Below the pieces are notes generated by a model. That model did no database searches. It was given only the letters and a program-made list of their open reading frames with translations, and had not been told where the DNA came from. A program made the translations under genes and the position numbers. From Niallia sp. FSL W8-0635 (GTDB taxonomy: Bacteria; Bacillota; Bacilli; Bacillales; Cytobacillaceae): a stretch of 64,000 nucleotides of DNA. Position 1 is the first letter of the stretch; the number at the start of each line of letters is the position of its first letter. Of the stretch, positions 9,277 through 18,982 are shown in pieces. The stretch spans positions 3,140,501 through 3,204,500 of the forward strand of contig NZ_JBBOYD010000001.1 of NCBI RefSeq assembly GCF_038007965.1. The letters run 5' to 3'.

Positions 9277-10143
9277 CTATAAAACAACCAATACATCCTT
9301 TATCTTCGCAGACACATTTTTTTCTTTAAAATAGACATGTAATAGCTCATTTTCATCAAGAATAGCACTCTCTTTCCCTCTAGTTTTTACGATAATGGGG
9401 TGCTTACACCCTCGATGAAATCGTTCTAAGACATCCAATATATGATCCTCTTCTTCCACTTCTAAAGGGAGTAATTTTCGGAAATCATTTGTTTTTCCAT
9501 AATATCGTTCTAACAAGAATCGCATAAATAAGAATCTTCTTTGTTTCCATTCGTAAAAAATGGAAAAAAGCAAGAAACTGATAATAATCCATGCATTTAA
9601 ATTCGTCGGCATCTTGATTAGAACAATAAGTAGAAATAAAGAAACTCCTAAAACAGAAAAGTAAAGGGTGAATTTATGAGACTTAGGAAAAGAATTTTTC
9701 AAGGAAAAGCAAAGAAACATTAGCTTACCACCATCCAGTGGCCAAATCGGAAGTAAATTAAATAATAATATCATGAAATTATAATGAACAAAGGTTTGAT
9801 ATAAGGAGTCTGTAAAAACTCCCTCTTGCCATAAAAGAAATCCAAGCCCTACTAGCCAAATATGTTGTATTGGTCCAGAAATAATAACAATTGCCTCCTC
9901 TAGCAACGGGCGATTTCCATGTTCATCCATTTCCGCTACTCCCCCGAATGGTAGTAAAGAAATTTTCTTTATTCTCCACGAAAAGAAAGCAGCTGCAAAT
10001 GCATGACCTAATTCATGTATAAGGATAATCATAAACAATAAGCATAATTCATAAAAATGGGCAGTCATTACCCCGATAGCAATGACAACCCATAATAGTG
10101 GATGGATATGAAGGTACTTAAAAACACTAAGGAACCTATTCAA
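9277..10143 (-). CDS. spoIVFB: SpoIVFB, intramembrane site-2 protease for pro-sigma-K
   Basis: 288 residues with several transmembrane segments. The zinc motif HELGH is at 43-47, the same numbering as B. subtilis, and the second metal-ligand region is NLLPIWPLDGGKL. A C-terminal CBS-like cytosolic domain (~220-288) matches the ATP- and substrate-binding part of the family. It cleaves pro-sigma-K in the mother-cell-derived membrane around the forespore. Overlaps spoIVFA by 8 bp, indicating translational coupling. Confidence 0.96.
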   Translation of the reverse strand: MNRFLSVFKYLHIHPLLWVVIAIGVMTAHFYELCLLFMIILIHELGHAFAAAFFSWRIKKISLLPFGGVAEMDEHGNRPLLEEAIVIISGPIQHIWLVGLGFLLWQEGVFTDSLYQTFVHYNFMILLFNLLPIWPLDGGKLMFLCFSLKNSFPKSHKFTLYFSVLGVSLFLLIVLIKMPTNLNAWIIISFLLFSIFYEWKQRRFLFMRFLLERYYGKTNDFRKLLPLEVEEEDHILDVLERFHRGCKHPIIVKTRGKESAILDENELLHVYFKEKNVSAKIKDVLVVL

Positions 10144-10906
10144 TTTCTATCACCTGTAAAGGATCGATAAAATCATCATTTTTCTTTATCGCAAAATAGA
10201 ATAAACCGAGTGTTTCATCTCCTTCATACCTTGAGGCCTTTCCAACCTTTGTTCCTTTTTTTATATTTTCGTATAATTTTACATCCACTTCTTCTAAATT
10301 TCCATACCACGATTCGCTTTGATCACTGTGCTTGATAACAACCGTTTTCCCAAAACCTTCTTTCTCTCCTATAAAGGTAATTTGTCCTTCATTAAAAGAT
10401 TGGACGGTTGTATCCGATCCTGTTTCTATCGCAATTCGTTGCCCGTTTTTTTGAAATTCCTCTAACACTTTACCGGATGCAGATAAGGTATATTGCTGTA
10501 ATTGCTCTGTATCCTGCACCACTTCTTTCTGTTCTGGTAGAAAGGCTAATGGTTTTCCAAATTTATCTTCATACCAATCTGAAACAACCATAAAATTAAA
10601 ATCATTCGACATTGCTTGTCTAATTGTATCCTCTACCTTTGCTAATTTTGTGGATGGGTGGTCTACAATGATGGCAACAGCAAGAAAAAGAATGGCTGCT
10701 CCTAAGATTTTCAACATAAATAGATCTTTGCGAAACAAGGGATGAATCTTCGGTGGGTAATTTTCCTCTTTACTTGTAAAACTATAATCGTAGTTATCCT
10801 CTTCATCCGACCATAGCACTCTGCTATCAATATTTTTTTCCATCCTCGCCCGTTCTTTTCTTCTTCTTTCAATTTTTTTTCTAACATCATCGTTTCTTGA
10901 CCCCAT
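10136..10906 (-). CDS. spoIVFA: SpoIVFA, inhibitor and anchor of SpoIVFB
   Basis: 256 residues. A charged cytosolic N-terminus (~1-72) precedes one transmembrane segment (~73-95, LFMLKILGAAILFLAVAIIV) and a C-terminal M23/LytM-like domain (~150-250). That domain lacks the metal-binding histidines of active M23 peptidases (WYGNLEEV, LFYFAIKKN), as expected for a regulatory protein. In B. subtilis it holds SpoIVFB inactive and is cut by SpoIVB and CtpB to release sigma-K processing. GAGGAG precedes the ATG. Confidence 0.92.
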   Translation of the reverse strand: MGSRNDDVRKKIERRRKERARMEKNIDSRVLWSDEEDNYDYSFTSKEENYPPKIHPLFRKDLFMLKILGAAILFLAVAIIVDHPSTKLAKVEDTIRQAMSNDFNFMVVSDWYEDKFGKPLAFLPEQKEVVQDTEQLQQYTLSASGKVLEEFQKNGQRIAIETGSDTTVQSFNEGQITFIGEKEGFGKTVVIKHSDQSESWYGNLEEVDVKLYENIKKGTKVGKASRYEGDETLGLFYFAIKKNDDFIDPLQVIEIE

Positions 10907-11262
10907 TTACTCCTCTCCCCTAACATACTTGTCCTTTTATCCCTATATTTATGTAAGGAAAAAGAAAAGTATGCCTTTAATCAAGTGGAAGAGATAAATG
11001 ATTAAGTATGAATTCATCCCCACTCGCAAACAGGAAAATACAAAAAGCCCTGTAAAGCAATAGATTGATCTTATTGAATCAATCTATTGTTTTACAGGAC
11101 AAATTTAAAAACAAAGCCTTATCTCAAATCATAATAATTTAAACCCTACTTATTTCATTTATCCAGCACAAAATAGAGATAGAGTTCTGTCTTTACTCCT
11201 TTAAAAATCTTCGCATACGTCCTAATTATGTACGTATAGTAAAAAATCGCTATCTTACTATA
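10907..11262. other. Intergenic region between minD and spoIVFA
   Basis: 356 bp. It holds the minCD terminator hairpin (11049-11098). The remainder must contain the spoIVFA promoter, expected to be sigma-E type, but I could not assign one. No credible ORF. Confidence 0.6.
11049..11098 (-). terminator. Terminator of the minCD unit
   Basis: 21-bp stem with one G-U pair (arms 11049-11069 and 11078-11098). On the minus strand the 3' arm runs into GCTTTTTG. Confidence 0.9.
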
Positions 11263-12066
11263 TTATCTAGCACCGAAGAATGTCTTAATTTTAGCAAACA
11301 CACCTTTTGATTCTTCTTCTAAGTGTTGCAATGGAACTGTTTCACCTAAAATTCTTCTGGCGATATTCCGATAAGCAATCGCAGATTTACTATTTGGGTT
11401 TAAAGCAATTGGCTCACCATTGTTAGAAGCTCTAATAACAGCATCATCATCTGCAACAATCCCTAATAAATCAATAGAAAGATGACTTGTTACCTCATCA
11501 ATATCCAACATGTCTCCATTTTTCACCATATGATTTCTAATTCTATTTATAACTAGCATTGGTCGTTCCATTTGCTCTTCTTTTTCCAGTAAACCAATTA
11601 CTCTATCCGCATCTCTTACAGAAGATACTTCAGGAGTAGTAACCACAATTGCTTTATCCGCACCAGCAACCGCATTTTGATATCCTTGTTCAATACCTGC
11701 AGGACAATCAATAATAATATAATCATAGTCCTGCTTTAAACGAAGGACCAGCTCTCTCATTTGATTTGGTCGAACAGCTGTTTTATCACTCGTTTGAGCA
11801 GCTGGAAGTAAATATAATAGGTCATCAAACCTTTTATCTTTTACAAGCGCTTGATGAATTTTACATCTTTCCTCTACTACATCCACTAAATCATAAATGA
11901 TACGATTTTCTAACCCCATTACGACATCAAGATTTCGTAAGCCAATATCTGTATCTACTAAACAGACTTTCTTTCCTTGTAACGCAAGTGCTGTTCCTAT
12001 GTTTGCAGAAGTGGTTGTTTTTCCAACTCCACCTTTACCTGATGTTATAACAATTGCCTCTCCCAT
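11263..12066 (-). CDS. minD: Septum-site ATPase MinD
   Basis: 267 residues. The deviant Walker A GKGGVGKTTT is at 10-19 and Walker B at IIDCPAG. The C-terminus GVFAKIKTFFGAR is the amphipathic membrane-targeting helix. MinD dimerises on ATP at the membrane and recruits MinC to block FtsZ assembly at the poles. Separated by 1 bp from minC upstream and followed by a strong hairpin, so minCD appears to be the end of a transcription unit. Confidence 0.98.
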   Translation of the reverse strand: MGEAIVITSGKGGVGKTTTSANIGTALALQGKKVCLVDTDIGLRNLDVVMGLENRIIYDLVDVVEERCKIHQALVKDKRFDDLLYLLPAAQTSDKTAVRPNQMRELVLRLKQDYDYIIIDCPAGIEQGYQNAVAGADKAIVVTTPEVSSVRDADRVIGLLEKEEQMERPMLVINRIRNHMVKNGDMLDIDEVTSHLSIDLLGIVADDDAVIRASNNGEPIALNPNSKSAIAYRNIARRILGETVPLQHLEEESKGVFAKIKTFFGAR

Positions 12067-12067
12067 C

Positions 12068-12745
12068 TTAATATCCTCCTTCCAATTTCAGCAAATTTGG
12101 TCTTAAATGTGGTAATACTTGTAATCTATCAATCTTAATGGCATTGTTATTCACATATGCACATTCCATTTCTCTTGTATTTTCAGAAGATGAATTGGTC
12201 ATTTCTCTCTCGATAAAATGACTAATCCGGATTTGCGTCGGCTTCATAATAGATGCCGCAATAACTGCATCATCATTCCCATTATATCCAGCATGGGCAA
12301 TACCTTTCAACTGTCCCATGATATAGATATTACCACCGGCTATTACTTTCCCACCGGGATTGACATCTCCAATTAGCAATAAATCACCTGGCACCTCAAG
12401 TATTTGTCCTGAGCGCACAATACTGGTAATTGATTTCACTTCATTTTGTCTTAACCAATTCTCCGCTTCTTTCTTCGTTACTAAATTACTATTAATCGAT
12501 TGGACAGACAGATTTTGTTTTTCCTGAATTAAATGAACAATCTCTTCCTTTTGCTCATCGGTTACATATCTATTCCCAAGCTCTACTGTTACTTTTAAAT
12601 CCCGATTTTCATTATGAAGGCTTGAGCTCTCATTTAATTTATACTGGAGTTCTCTTAATATATCCTCGTATGAACAATTATCATTAAGATGTAGACCTAG
12701 TCCATTCTTCGTTCCTTTAATTGTTACTAGCTGCCTTTTTTTCAT
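12068..12745 (-). CDS. minC: Septum-site inhibitor MinC
   Basis: 225 residues from the ATG at 12743-12745. An AGAGGTG site (about 12757-12763) and the match of MKKRQLVTIKGTKNGL to the B. subtilis N-terminus favour this start over the in-frame ATG 48 bp upstream (12793), which has no ribosome binding site. N-domain ~1-95 acts on FtsZ. C-domain ~105-210 is the beta-helical dimer (DLLLIGDVNPGGKVIAGGNIYIMGQLKGIAHAG) that binds MinD. Confidence 0.94.
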   Translation of the reverse strand: MKKRQLVTIKGTKNGLGLHLNDNCSYEDILRELQYKLNESSSLHNENRDLKVTVELGNRYVTDEQKEEIVHLIQEKQNLSVQSINSNLVTKKEAENWLRQNEVKSITSIVRSGQILEVPGDLLLIGDVNPGGKVIAGGNIYIMGQLKGIAHAGYNGNDDAVIAASIMKPTQIRISHFIEREMTNSSSENTREMECAYVNNNAIKIDRLQVLPHLRPNLLKLEGGY

Positions 12746-13507
12746 TTCAAGTTGTTCACCTCTGTAAGAAAAGCGTAAGCGTCTCCCTTTCATCTGACAG
12801 ACACAACTACATAAATAATCCTTTTAAATAACTTTGCTATATAAAAGGATTGTAGTCTTTCAAGGCAATAGACGCAAATGCTCGATATCGTTATACTTAT
12901 AAATCTTACTTTGCATAAAAAAGCGCAAACATCCTAATCAAATAATGAATGATTATCGAACTAACTATCGCCATGACTCATTAAACAATACTTAATCAAT
13001 TCGATCCAACATTTTCATTTGATTATGGTGAGCACTTTAGCTAATGCATTCACTCTTTTCATAAATGCGTTTAAAGATGCAAAAATAAATTTCCCATTCA
13101 ACGTTTGCTTTTAATCAGCGTACCATCTTAATATCACTCTAGCATTTAAGGACTTTAGACCTCTAAACAATGGTTGCTATTTCCTATTAATATCATTCGA
13201 CAAACGTTTTTAAAATTCCTTTTCAAGCAAAATATATTTATCGAAAATAAGAAAAGCACTAGCACCGTACAAATTAAAAGTGGTGACTAAGAGAAAAGAA
13301 ACACGAATATGGTTAGCTATTCAATGAGTCCTTACAAAATGACATGCCTACATTTTGCTGGGCAGTTAACCACTTGCTACTTGAATAGCCTTCAATAGAT
13401 TTATCCTTTCGAAACTTTCGAACGAAAGCCAAGTCTCCAATCAAATAAATTTCAGATTGAAGACAAACAAATTGCCCAATCTGAAATTTATTTACATTCT
13501 AACTATA
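12746..13507. other. 762-bp gap between mreD and minC
   Basis: In B. subtilis minC follows mreD directly. Here the gap holds the mreD terminator (13442-13492), a hairpin with stem CTTTCG/CGAAAG (about 13406-13428), a nested structure at 13316-13389 (outer 8-bp stem GCTATTCA/TGAATAGC, inner CAAAATG/CATTTTG), and a 10-bp stem at 12817-12851 (AATCCTTTTA/TAAAAGGATT). No credible ORF. minCD must have its own promoter here, or be reached by read-through. Confidence 0.6.
13442..13492 (-). terminator. Terminator-like hairpin after mreD
   Basis: Perfect 17-bp inverted repeat (13442-13458 with 13476-13492; core ATTTCAGATTG), 15 bp past the mreD stop. The minus-strand 3' arm ends in ATTTATTTG. Confidence 0.75.
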
Positions 13508-14023
13508 TCATTCTTTTAACTCAGCTGCATACTTCTCGAATAATCGTTTATATGGATATGCGACAATCATGATAAAAATAAGATTTAGCCCTAAAGTAGG
13601 CATAAGTCTTAAATGAATAAAACTTGCAAAATCAATCGTTGTTAGATTTATCACTTTTATTACTTGATAGACAATCATTTCTAATGCCGAAACTGCAAAT
13701 AGACTCATTACGGAAACCACAACAATATTACTATGAAAAATTTTCATCAATTTATTAAATATATATATAATAAAAGGAAAAGCAAAAAAATAAATACCTA
13801 AAATCTCTGTATAGACGATATCAAAAAGCAAGCCAAATACGAAACCATAAATTACGCCTACATTTCTATTTCCATAAATAGAAAAGAAAAGAATGGTAAT
13901 TAGTAAAAAATAAGGAACGAAAATCCAATTTTTTCCGAAAGGGTCTGTTGGAAGTAATTCTAAAAAAACACTTTCTAAAATAAACATGAATGAAATTATA
14001 CAGCCAATTAAAACTTTTCTCAT
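13508..14023 (-). CDS. mreD: Rod-shape protein MreD
   Basis: 171 residues, almost wholly hydrophobic with about five to six transmembrane segments and the family length. Part of the elongasome with MreB, MreC, RodA and PBPs; low sequence conservation is typical. The ATG overlaps the mreC stop by 4 bp, so translation is coupled. Confidence 0.93.
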   Translation of the reverse strand: MRKVLIGCIISFMFILESVFLELLPTDPFGKNWIFVPYFLLITILFFSIYGNRNVGVIYGFVFGLLFDIVYTEILGIYFFAFPFIIYIFNKLMKIFHSNIVVVSVMSLFAVSALEMIVYQVIKVINLTTIDFASFIHLRLMPTLGLNLIFIMIVAYPYKRLFEKYAAELKE

Positions 14024-14913
14024 TGTTCATCCTCTTCAGGAGATAAAGCTTCCCGGTCTACTACCATTACATGTTCAATATCATAGAAATCCGCTGCTGG
14101 ATTGATAAATACTTTTTTCTGAAGACCATTTTCATCTGGTTCTACTTTTTCTACCATTCCAATAGCTAACCCCTTCGGAAAGACTCCACCCATTCCTGAT
14201 GTTGTAACAAGCTGTCCTTTTTCAACCTTTAATCCATTCGGTACTTCTTCCCAAGTCATTATCAATTGCTTAGTTTCTTTATCATAATCTGCAATAATTC
14301 CAAAAACTTCCGTTTTATCTTTATTCTTTTCTTTTTCCTTATCCGTCGGCTGAATAAATGCAGAGATTCGATTAGCCGGATCTTCAGAGCTCAACAGCTG
14401 TACAGTAGCCGTATTTGGTGCAACTGATTTAATTTTCCCAATTAATCCAGCAGCAGTAATAACAGCCATATTTTTCTCTACGCCATCATTTTCTCCTCTA
14501 TTAATGGTAACTAACTCCGTCCATTGGGATGGATTTCTTCTAATCACCGTTGCTTTCATTAGCGTATAATCACTTAACGATTCTTTTTCTTCCAGTGTTT
14601 CTTGTAATGCTTGGACATCTTTTTTGAGACCTTGAACCTGGTATTTAAGCTGAGCATTTTCCTCTAGCTTCGCCTTTAATTCCTTATTCTCTTCGTATGT
14701 ATCCCGTAAAGATTTGACATTATCAACAAAACCCACCACAAAATGGGCAGGTCTGGAAACAAGGGTTTGAACCCAGCCGGTTGTATCTTTTACGAATTGC
14801 TCAGGCCAGGTTAATTTATTCCGATCACTTAATGAAAACCCTATTAATGCCACGAGAATAATAATGCTAACTAGCAAAATAATCAGGCGTTTATTCATAA
14901 AAAACTGTGGCAT
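14020..14913 (-). CDS. mreC: Rod-shape protein MreC
   Basis: 297 residues. One N-terminal membrane anchor (~8-28), a coiled coil (~70-115, ENKELKAKLEENAQLKYQVQGLKKDVQALQ), then the extracytoplasmic beta-rich MreC domain (~120-285). It links cytoplasmic MreB filaments to the peptidoglycan synthases. Middle gene of mreBCD, 21 bp after mreB. Confidence 0.97.
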   Translation of the reverse strand: MPQFFMNKRLIILLVSIIILVALIGFSLSDRNKLTWPEQFVKDTTGWVQTLVSRPAHFVVGFVDNVKSLRDTYEENKELKAKLEENAQLKYQVQGLKKDVQALQETLEEKESLSDYTLMKATVIRRNPSQWTELVTINRGENDGVEKNMAVITAAGLIGKIKSVAPNTATVQLLSSEDPANRISAFIQPTDKEKEKNKDKTEVFGIIADYDKETKQLIMTWEEVPNGLKVEKGQLVTTSGMGGVFPKGLAIGMVEKVEPDENGLQKKVFINPAADFYDIEHVMVVDREALSPEEDEQ

Positions 14914-14934
14914 GCTTATACACCTCGAGTAAAA

Positions 14935-15957
14935 TTATCGTGAATCTTTTGCTTTATTTTTGAATAAGTGAATATGATCTAAAGCTTTACCAGTTCCAAT
15001 AGCAACACAATCTAATGGATCTTCTGCTATTACGACAGGCATGCTCGTTTCTTCACTGATAATTTTATCAAGATTTCGAAGCAATGCTCCACCACCGGTT
15101 AGAACTATTCCGCGATCCATAATATCAGCTGCCAGTTCAGGAGGCGTTTTTTCTAGTGTTACTTTCACTGCATCTACAATTGCAGCTACAGTATCCTTTA
15201 ATGCTTTTGCAATTTCATCAGCAGTAATTTTGATCGTTTTTGGTAGTCCGGTTAATAAATCTCGACCGCGAATATCCATATTTTCAATTTGATCAGGATT
15301 TCCAGCACTTCCAATTTCCATTTTAATGCTTTCAGAAGTTCTTTCCCCAATCATTAAATTATACGTTTTACGTATGTAATTAACGATTGCATCATCCATT
15401 TCATCTCCAGCAATTCGAATCGATTGGCTAGTAACAATTCCACCAAGAGAAATAATCGCAACTTCTGTTGTACCACCACCGATATCTACTACCATGCTTC
15501 CTGTTGGCTCCCATACTGGAAGATTTGCTCCAATTGCTGCAGCAAACGGTTCTTCAATGGTATAGGCATCTCTTGCACCTGCTTGGCGCGTTGCATCAAT
15601 TACAGCTCTCTCTTCTACTGCAGTGATTCCTGATGGTACACAAACCATTACATATGGTTTACCCGAGAAATAGCCTTTATTTTTTATTGCTTGCTTAATA
15701 TAGTATTTCATCATCGTTGCAGTTGTTTCATAATCAGCAATAACACCATCCTTCATCGGACGTAACGCTACCACATTCCCTGGTGTTCTACCAATCATAT
15801 TTTTCGCATCATTTCCAACTGCCACAATGCTTTTTGTATCTGTTTGCAGAGCAACCACAGATGGTTCTCTTACTACAATTCCTTTTCCTTTAACATACAC
15901 AAGTGTGTTCGCTGTTCCTAAATCAATTCCAAGATCTCTTGTTCCAAAACCTAACAT
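14935..15957 (-). CDS. mreB: Actin-like cell-shape protein MreB
   Basis: 340 residues. Starts [21 protein letters not shown] (phosphate-1 motif), with the phosphate-2 region [14 protein letters not shown] and adenosine motif [15 protein letters not shown]. Polymerises beneath the membrane and guides lateral-wall synthesis. The adjacent mreC and mreD mark this as the MreB paralogue rather than Mbl or MreBH. An unusual 10-bp tandem repeat lies about 100 bp upstream (16058-16097). Confidence 0.98.
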   Translation of the reverse strand: MLGFGTRDLGIDLGTANTLVYVKGKGIVVREPSVVALQTDTKSIVAVGNDAKNMIGRTPGNVVALRPMKDGVIADYETTATMMKYYIKQAIKNKGYFSGKPYVMVCVPSGITAVEERAVIDATRQAGARDAYTIEEPFAAAIGANLPVWEPTGSMVVDIGGGTTEVAIISLGGIVTSQSIRIAGDEMDDAIVNYIRKTYNLMIGERTSESIKMEIGSAGNPDQIENMDIRGRDLLTGLPKTIKITADEIAKALKDTVAAIVDAVKVTLEKTPPELAADIMDRGIVLTGGGALLRNLDKIISEETSMPVVIAEDPLDCVAIGTGKALDHIHLFKNKAKDSR

Positions 15958-16057
15958 AAATGTATCTCCCTTTCTGAAACTAATGCAATATTATAAAGTA
16001 GGTAAATATTCTCCTCTTTGTAATTATCTTCTAAATGTTGCTTATCTTTATTTTGTC

Positions 16058-16097
16058 ATGATTAGTGATGATTAGTCATAACTAGACATAATTAGCC
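16058..16097. repeat. Four 10-bp tandem repeats upstream of mreB
   Basis: Consecutive 10-mers ATGATTAGTG, ATGATTAGTC, ATAACTAGAC, ATAATTAGCC. The spacing equals about one helical turn, so similar faces line up on one side of the DNA. They lie 101-140 bp upstream of the mreB start, between radC and mreB, where the mreBCD promoter is expected. Confidence 0.75.
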
Positions 16098-16146
16098 AAA
16101 AAATCATAAATAATATTATAGCTCATATCTTCTCAAAAGAACAGCA

Positions 16147-16830
16147 TCATACATAGCCTTTTTCTTTTAAGCTGATAAATTTATTTTCCCCAATTATGAT
16201 ATGATCTAGCAAATCAATCCCTATTATTTTTCCACATTCCACTAATCTTTTTGTTACTTCAATATCTTCTCTACTTGGAGAAGGATCTCCTGATGGATGA
16301 TTATGAAGACAAATTATGGAAGCGGCAGATCTTCTAAATGCTTCTTTATATACTTCCCGAGGATGGACAATACTTGCATTTAAACTACCAATAAAAACTA
16401 CTTGCTTATGCATCACTTGATTCTTTGTATTTAAATATAAACAAACAAAATGCTCTTGCGAGAGGAATCTCATTTCATTCATCATGTACTTCGCAGCATC
16501 TTCTGGTGATCGAATACAATATCTATCAGTGAATTCTAAATTAGAAACACGTCTACCCAGCTCGATCGCTGCCATCAACTGTATAGCTTTTGCTGTTCCA
16601 ATTCCTTTTATTGCTTTTAACTCATCAAGGCTAGCATCCTTTAATAATCGGAGTCCATCAAAATGAATTAAAAGCTTATTCGCTAATGTTAGTACGGATT
16701 CATTTTTCGAACCTGTTTGAATCAATATAGCGATTAATTCATGATTTGCCAAGCTTTCTGGTCCCTGTTTAATAAAACGTTCTCTCGGTCGTTCATCATT
16801 TGGAAAATCTCTTATTAACATAGAATCCAT
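16147..16830 (-). CDS. radC: RadC family (JAB/MPN domain) protein
   Basis: 227 residues. N-terminal helix-hairpin-helix-like part (~40-90, LDELKAIKGIGTAKAIQL) and a C-terminal JAMM/MPN domain (~105-227) with the metal motif HNHPSGDPSPSRED. The historical link to DNA repair is not supported by later work, so the biochemical role is uncertain. Located between maf and mreB as in B. subtilis; maf ends 66 bp upstream. Confidence 0.95.
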   Translation of the reverse strand: MDSMLIRDFPNDERPRERFIKQGPESLANHELIAILIQTGSKNESVLTLANKLLIHFDGLRLLKDASLDELKAIKGIGTAKAIQLMAAIELGRRVSNLEFTDRYCIRSPEDAAKYMMNEMRFLSQEHFVCLYLNTKNQVMHKQVVFIGSLNASIVHPREVYKEAFRRSAASIICLHNHPSGDPSPSREDIEVTKRLVECGKIIGIDLLDHIIIGENKFISLKEKGYV

Positions 16831-16896
16831 TCTTTATTAGTTCCTCCCTTTATCACTTGATTTTGGGAAGAAAAGAATAAGGGACCTTTGATTTAA

Positions 16897-17472
16897 TTAG
16901 GGCATACTAAAGCCTAGTGCTTTCAATTCGCGTACTGTTCGAGAAATCGGAAGACCAACTACGGTGAAATAATCTCCTTTAATTTCTTTCACTAGTATTC
17001 TACCTACTCCTTGAATTCCATACGCACCTGCTTTATCAAACGGTTCCCCGGTGTCTAAGTAATCGTGTATTTCTTCCTCTGTTAATTCCCAAAATAGCAC
17101 GTCAGTTTTTTCATAAAATGTGGAGCATTTGCCATTTGCCATAATAGCGACACCAGTATACACAGAATGCGTTTTTCCTGAAAGCTGACTCAGCATTTGA
17201 AACGCCTCCTCTCTCGAATGAGGCTTACCTAATATGCAGCCATCTAAACATACTACCGTATCGGCACCAAGTATAAATGTTTCTTTGTCATCGGAATAGA
17301 TAGCTTCCACTTTTTTTCTCGCTAAATACATGACAATTTCTTCAGGAGAAAGGGAAGGTTCAAAGCTTTCATCTACATTACTACTGGATATAACAATTGG
17401 TATTTGGAGTTCTTCAAGGAGCTCTTTTCGTCGAGGAGAAGAAGAGGCCAATATGAGGGTTTTCTTTAACAT
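16897..17472 (-). CDS. maf: Maf nucleotide pyrophosphatase
   Basis: 191 residues. Starts MLKKTLILASSSPRRKELLEEL, the conserved Maf loop, with ADTVVCLDG and the late motif PFDKAGAYGIQG. The family hydrolyses non-canonical or modified nucleoside triphosphates (dTTP/UTP type) and overexpression blocks septation. Gene order spoIIB-maf-radC-mreB is the conserved Bacillus order. Confidence 0.96.
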   Translation of the reverse strand: MLKKTLILASSSPRRKELLEELQIPIVISSSNVDESFEPSLSPEEIVMYLARKKVEAIYSDDKETFILGADTVVCLDGCILGKPHSREEAFQMLSQLSGKTHSVYTGVAIMANGKCSTFYEKTDVLFWELTEEEIHDYLDTGEPFDKAGAYGIQGVGRILVKEIKGDYFTVVGLPISRTVRELKALGFSMP

Positions 17473-17771
17473 TATTACACCTACCTACTATTTCAAATTG
17501 AGAGATACAAATTAATCCTATCAAAGAATTGCAGGATATACAATTTTGAAACGTAATTTTTTATCTAACGGTAAATAAAATGTAATATGACGAAATCTGT
17601 AGAAATATTTACAATATTATTTTTATATAGTAATAAACGAAAGCTCTTTTGGTCATTTACGTCTATATCGCACATTCTAAAGAAAAAAATAGTACATGGA
17701 ATGTATATAAAATAAAAGAGAGCTTTTCGTTTTCAACGAATTTAGCTCCCTTTTAAATTTCAATTTAATAA
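17473..17771. other. spoIIB-maf intergenic region
   Basis: 299 bp. The spoIIB terminator occupies 17714-17754. The remaining AT-rich part presumably holds the maf promoter. No ORF or repeat recognised. Confidence 0.6.
17714..17754 (-). terminator. Terminator downstream of spoIIB
   Basis: Long hairpin: AAAAGAGAGCT pairs with AGCTCCCTTTT (one mismatch) and inner TTCGTT pairs with AACGAA. On the minus strand it is followed by ATTTTAT. Confidence 0.85.
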
Positions 17772-18884
17772 TCATAATGCTACATAATCAGCTAAGTAAT
17801 CTAATAAATGCTGTTGAACAGTCTCTATCTCTTTTTCACTACTATTTTCTTTTAAATTCAAAGTAAGCTCGCCACCCTTTGCTAAGTGAGTTGCCATGTT
17901 TTTAATTTTTTCATTTATGATAGTAGAGATTTTTTTCTCCTCGACTTTCGTGAGCTCCTCCTCTAACTTACTCCTATTTTCAGCTGAAATAGATTTATCA
18001 AATTGAATACTTGTCACTATTTGCAGAATAGAATAATAGATGGCTGGCGATCCTTCAATAAGTTCTTTCTCTTCCTTGGATACATTCTCCACTTTTTTTC
18101 CATTAAAAATCATTTCTTTTGCATACGTACCTTCTACTTGCTTTTGCCACGTTTTTGCATCTTCCAAATTGCTAGCAACTCCCAATAAAAGGAATTGTTG
18201 CCCATCAATCGGGAAAACTTGACTCGTTTTTCCTGCTTCTTTTAATTTTTTTTGCTCATTTTTGGCTCGCTCTTCATTAGAAAAAATATCATCTTGAAGG
18301 ACATAAGTAGTAATATCTTCCTTCGAAGCAACTGCAGAAGAAGCAACAACTTGTCCATCATTCGTTGATTTATTGGCTGAAGCCGTTATATTTCCATTGC
18401 TTGAAGTAGTCTGATCATTACTTACCATATTTAATAATATAACACCAAAACTAGTTCCTAATATGACCGCAAAAAAAACTGCAAAGAAAATAGAAGCAAC
18501 TATTTCCTTCGGCAAGCTTTTTTTCTTTTCCTCTTTTGTTTTGTTGCTCTTTGAAAAAGTTGGCTTGTCCTTTTTATTAAAAGGCGCTTGAAAGGTAAAC
18601 ATGCTTTTCTCTTTGTCTTTTACCGGTATTTCCTCTGGTGTTGGAAGAATCCAATCAAAGCTTTCTTCTAACTCTGCTTCACTTCCTGCTGCAGACTCTT
18701 CACTAAATACACCCTTTTCTTTCTTAACGTTTTTTTGGTCCTTATGAAAAACAGAAGGTTGGTTCTGCTCCATCACTTCGTCAGTATCCTTATTTTGGAA
18801 TGGACGGTCTTTTCCGTTGATTTTAATCGTTATTGTTTTTCGATTCTCCGGTTTTTCACTCACTCGTCCTACCCCCATTTTCAT
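17772..18884 (-). CDS. spoIIB: SpoIIB-like SPOR-domain sporulation protein
   Basis: Up to 370 residues from the first ATG. A GTG eight codons in (18861-18863) is better placed behind GGGGGTAGGA and is the likely true start. Cytosolic, charged N-terminus (~1-125), one transmembrane segment (~126-152, EIVASIFFAVFFAVILGTSFG), a Ser/Asn-rich linker, and a SPOR-like region (~190-255, TYVLQDDIFSNEERAKNEQKKLKE then VFPIDGQQFLLLGV). SPOR domains bind denuded septal glycan; SpoIIB helps septal wall thinning at the start of engulfment. Position between maf and the prepilin-peptidase locus matches B. subtilis spoIIB. Confidence 0.85.
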   Translation of the reverse strand: MKMGVGRVSEKPENRKTITIKINGKDRPFQNKDTDEVMEQNQPSVFHKDQKNVKKEKGVFSEESAAGSEAELEESFDWILPTPEEIPVKDKEKSMFTFQAPFNKKDKPTFSKSNKTKEEKKKSLPKEIVASIFFAVFFAVILGTSFGVILLNMVSNDQTTSSNGNITASANKSTNDGQVVASSAVASKEDITTYVLQDDIFSNEERAKNEQKKLKEAGKTSQVFPIDGQQFLLLGVASNLEDAKTWQKQVEGTYAKEMIFNGKKVENVSKEEKELIEGSPAIYYSILQIVTSIQFDKSISAENRSKLEEELTKVEEKKISTIINEKIKNMATHLAKGGELTLNLKENSSEKEIETVQQHLLDYLADYVAL

Positions 18885-18919
18885 TTATTTTGTTTATCCT
18901 ATCATATAAATAAAAAAAA

Positions 18920-18946
18920 ATAACAAGACTTTTGTCGTCTTGTTAT
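18920..18946 (-). terminator. Terminator of the pil operon
   Basis: Perfect 10-bp stem ATAACAAGAC/GTCTTGTTAT, followed on the minus strand by nine T. It separates pilO from spoIIB. Confidence 0.95.
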
Positions 18947-18982
18947 AGAATGATTTCGTCAAATTATTTAATTATTCGCCAA

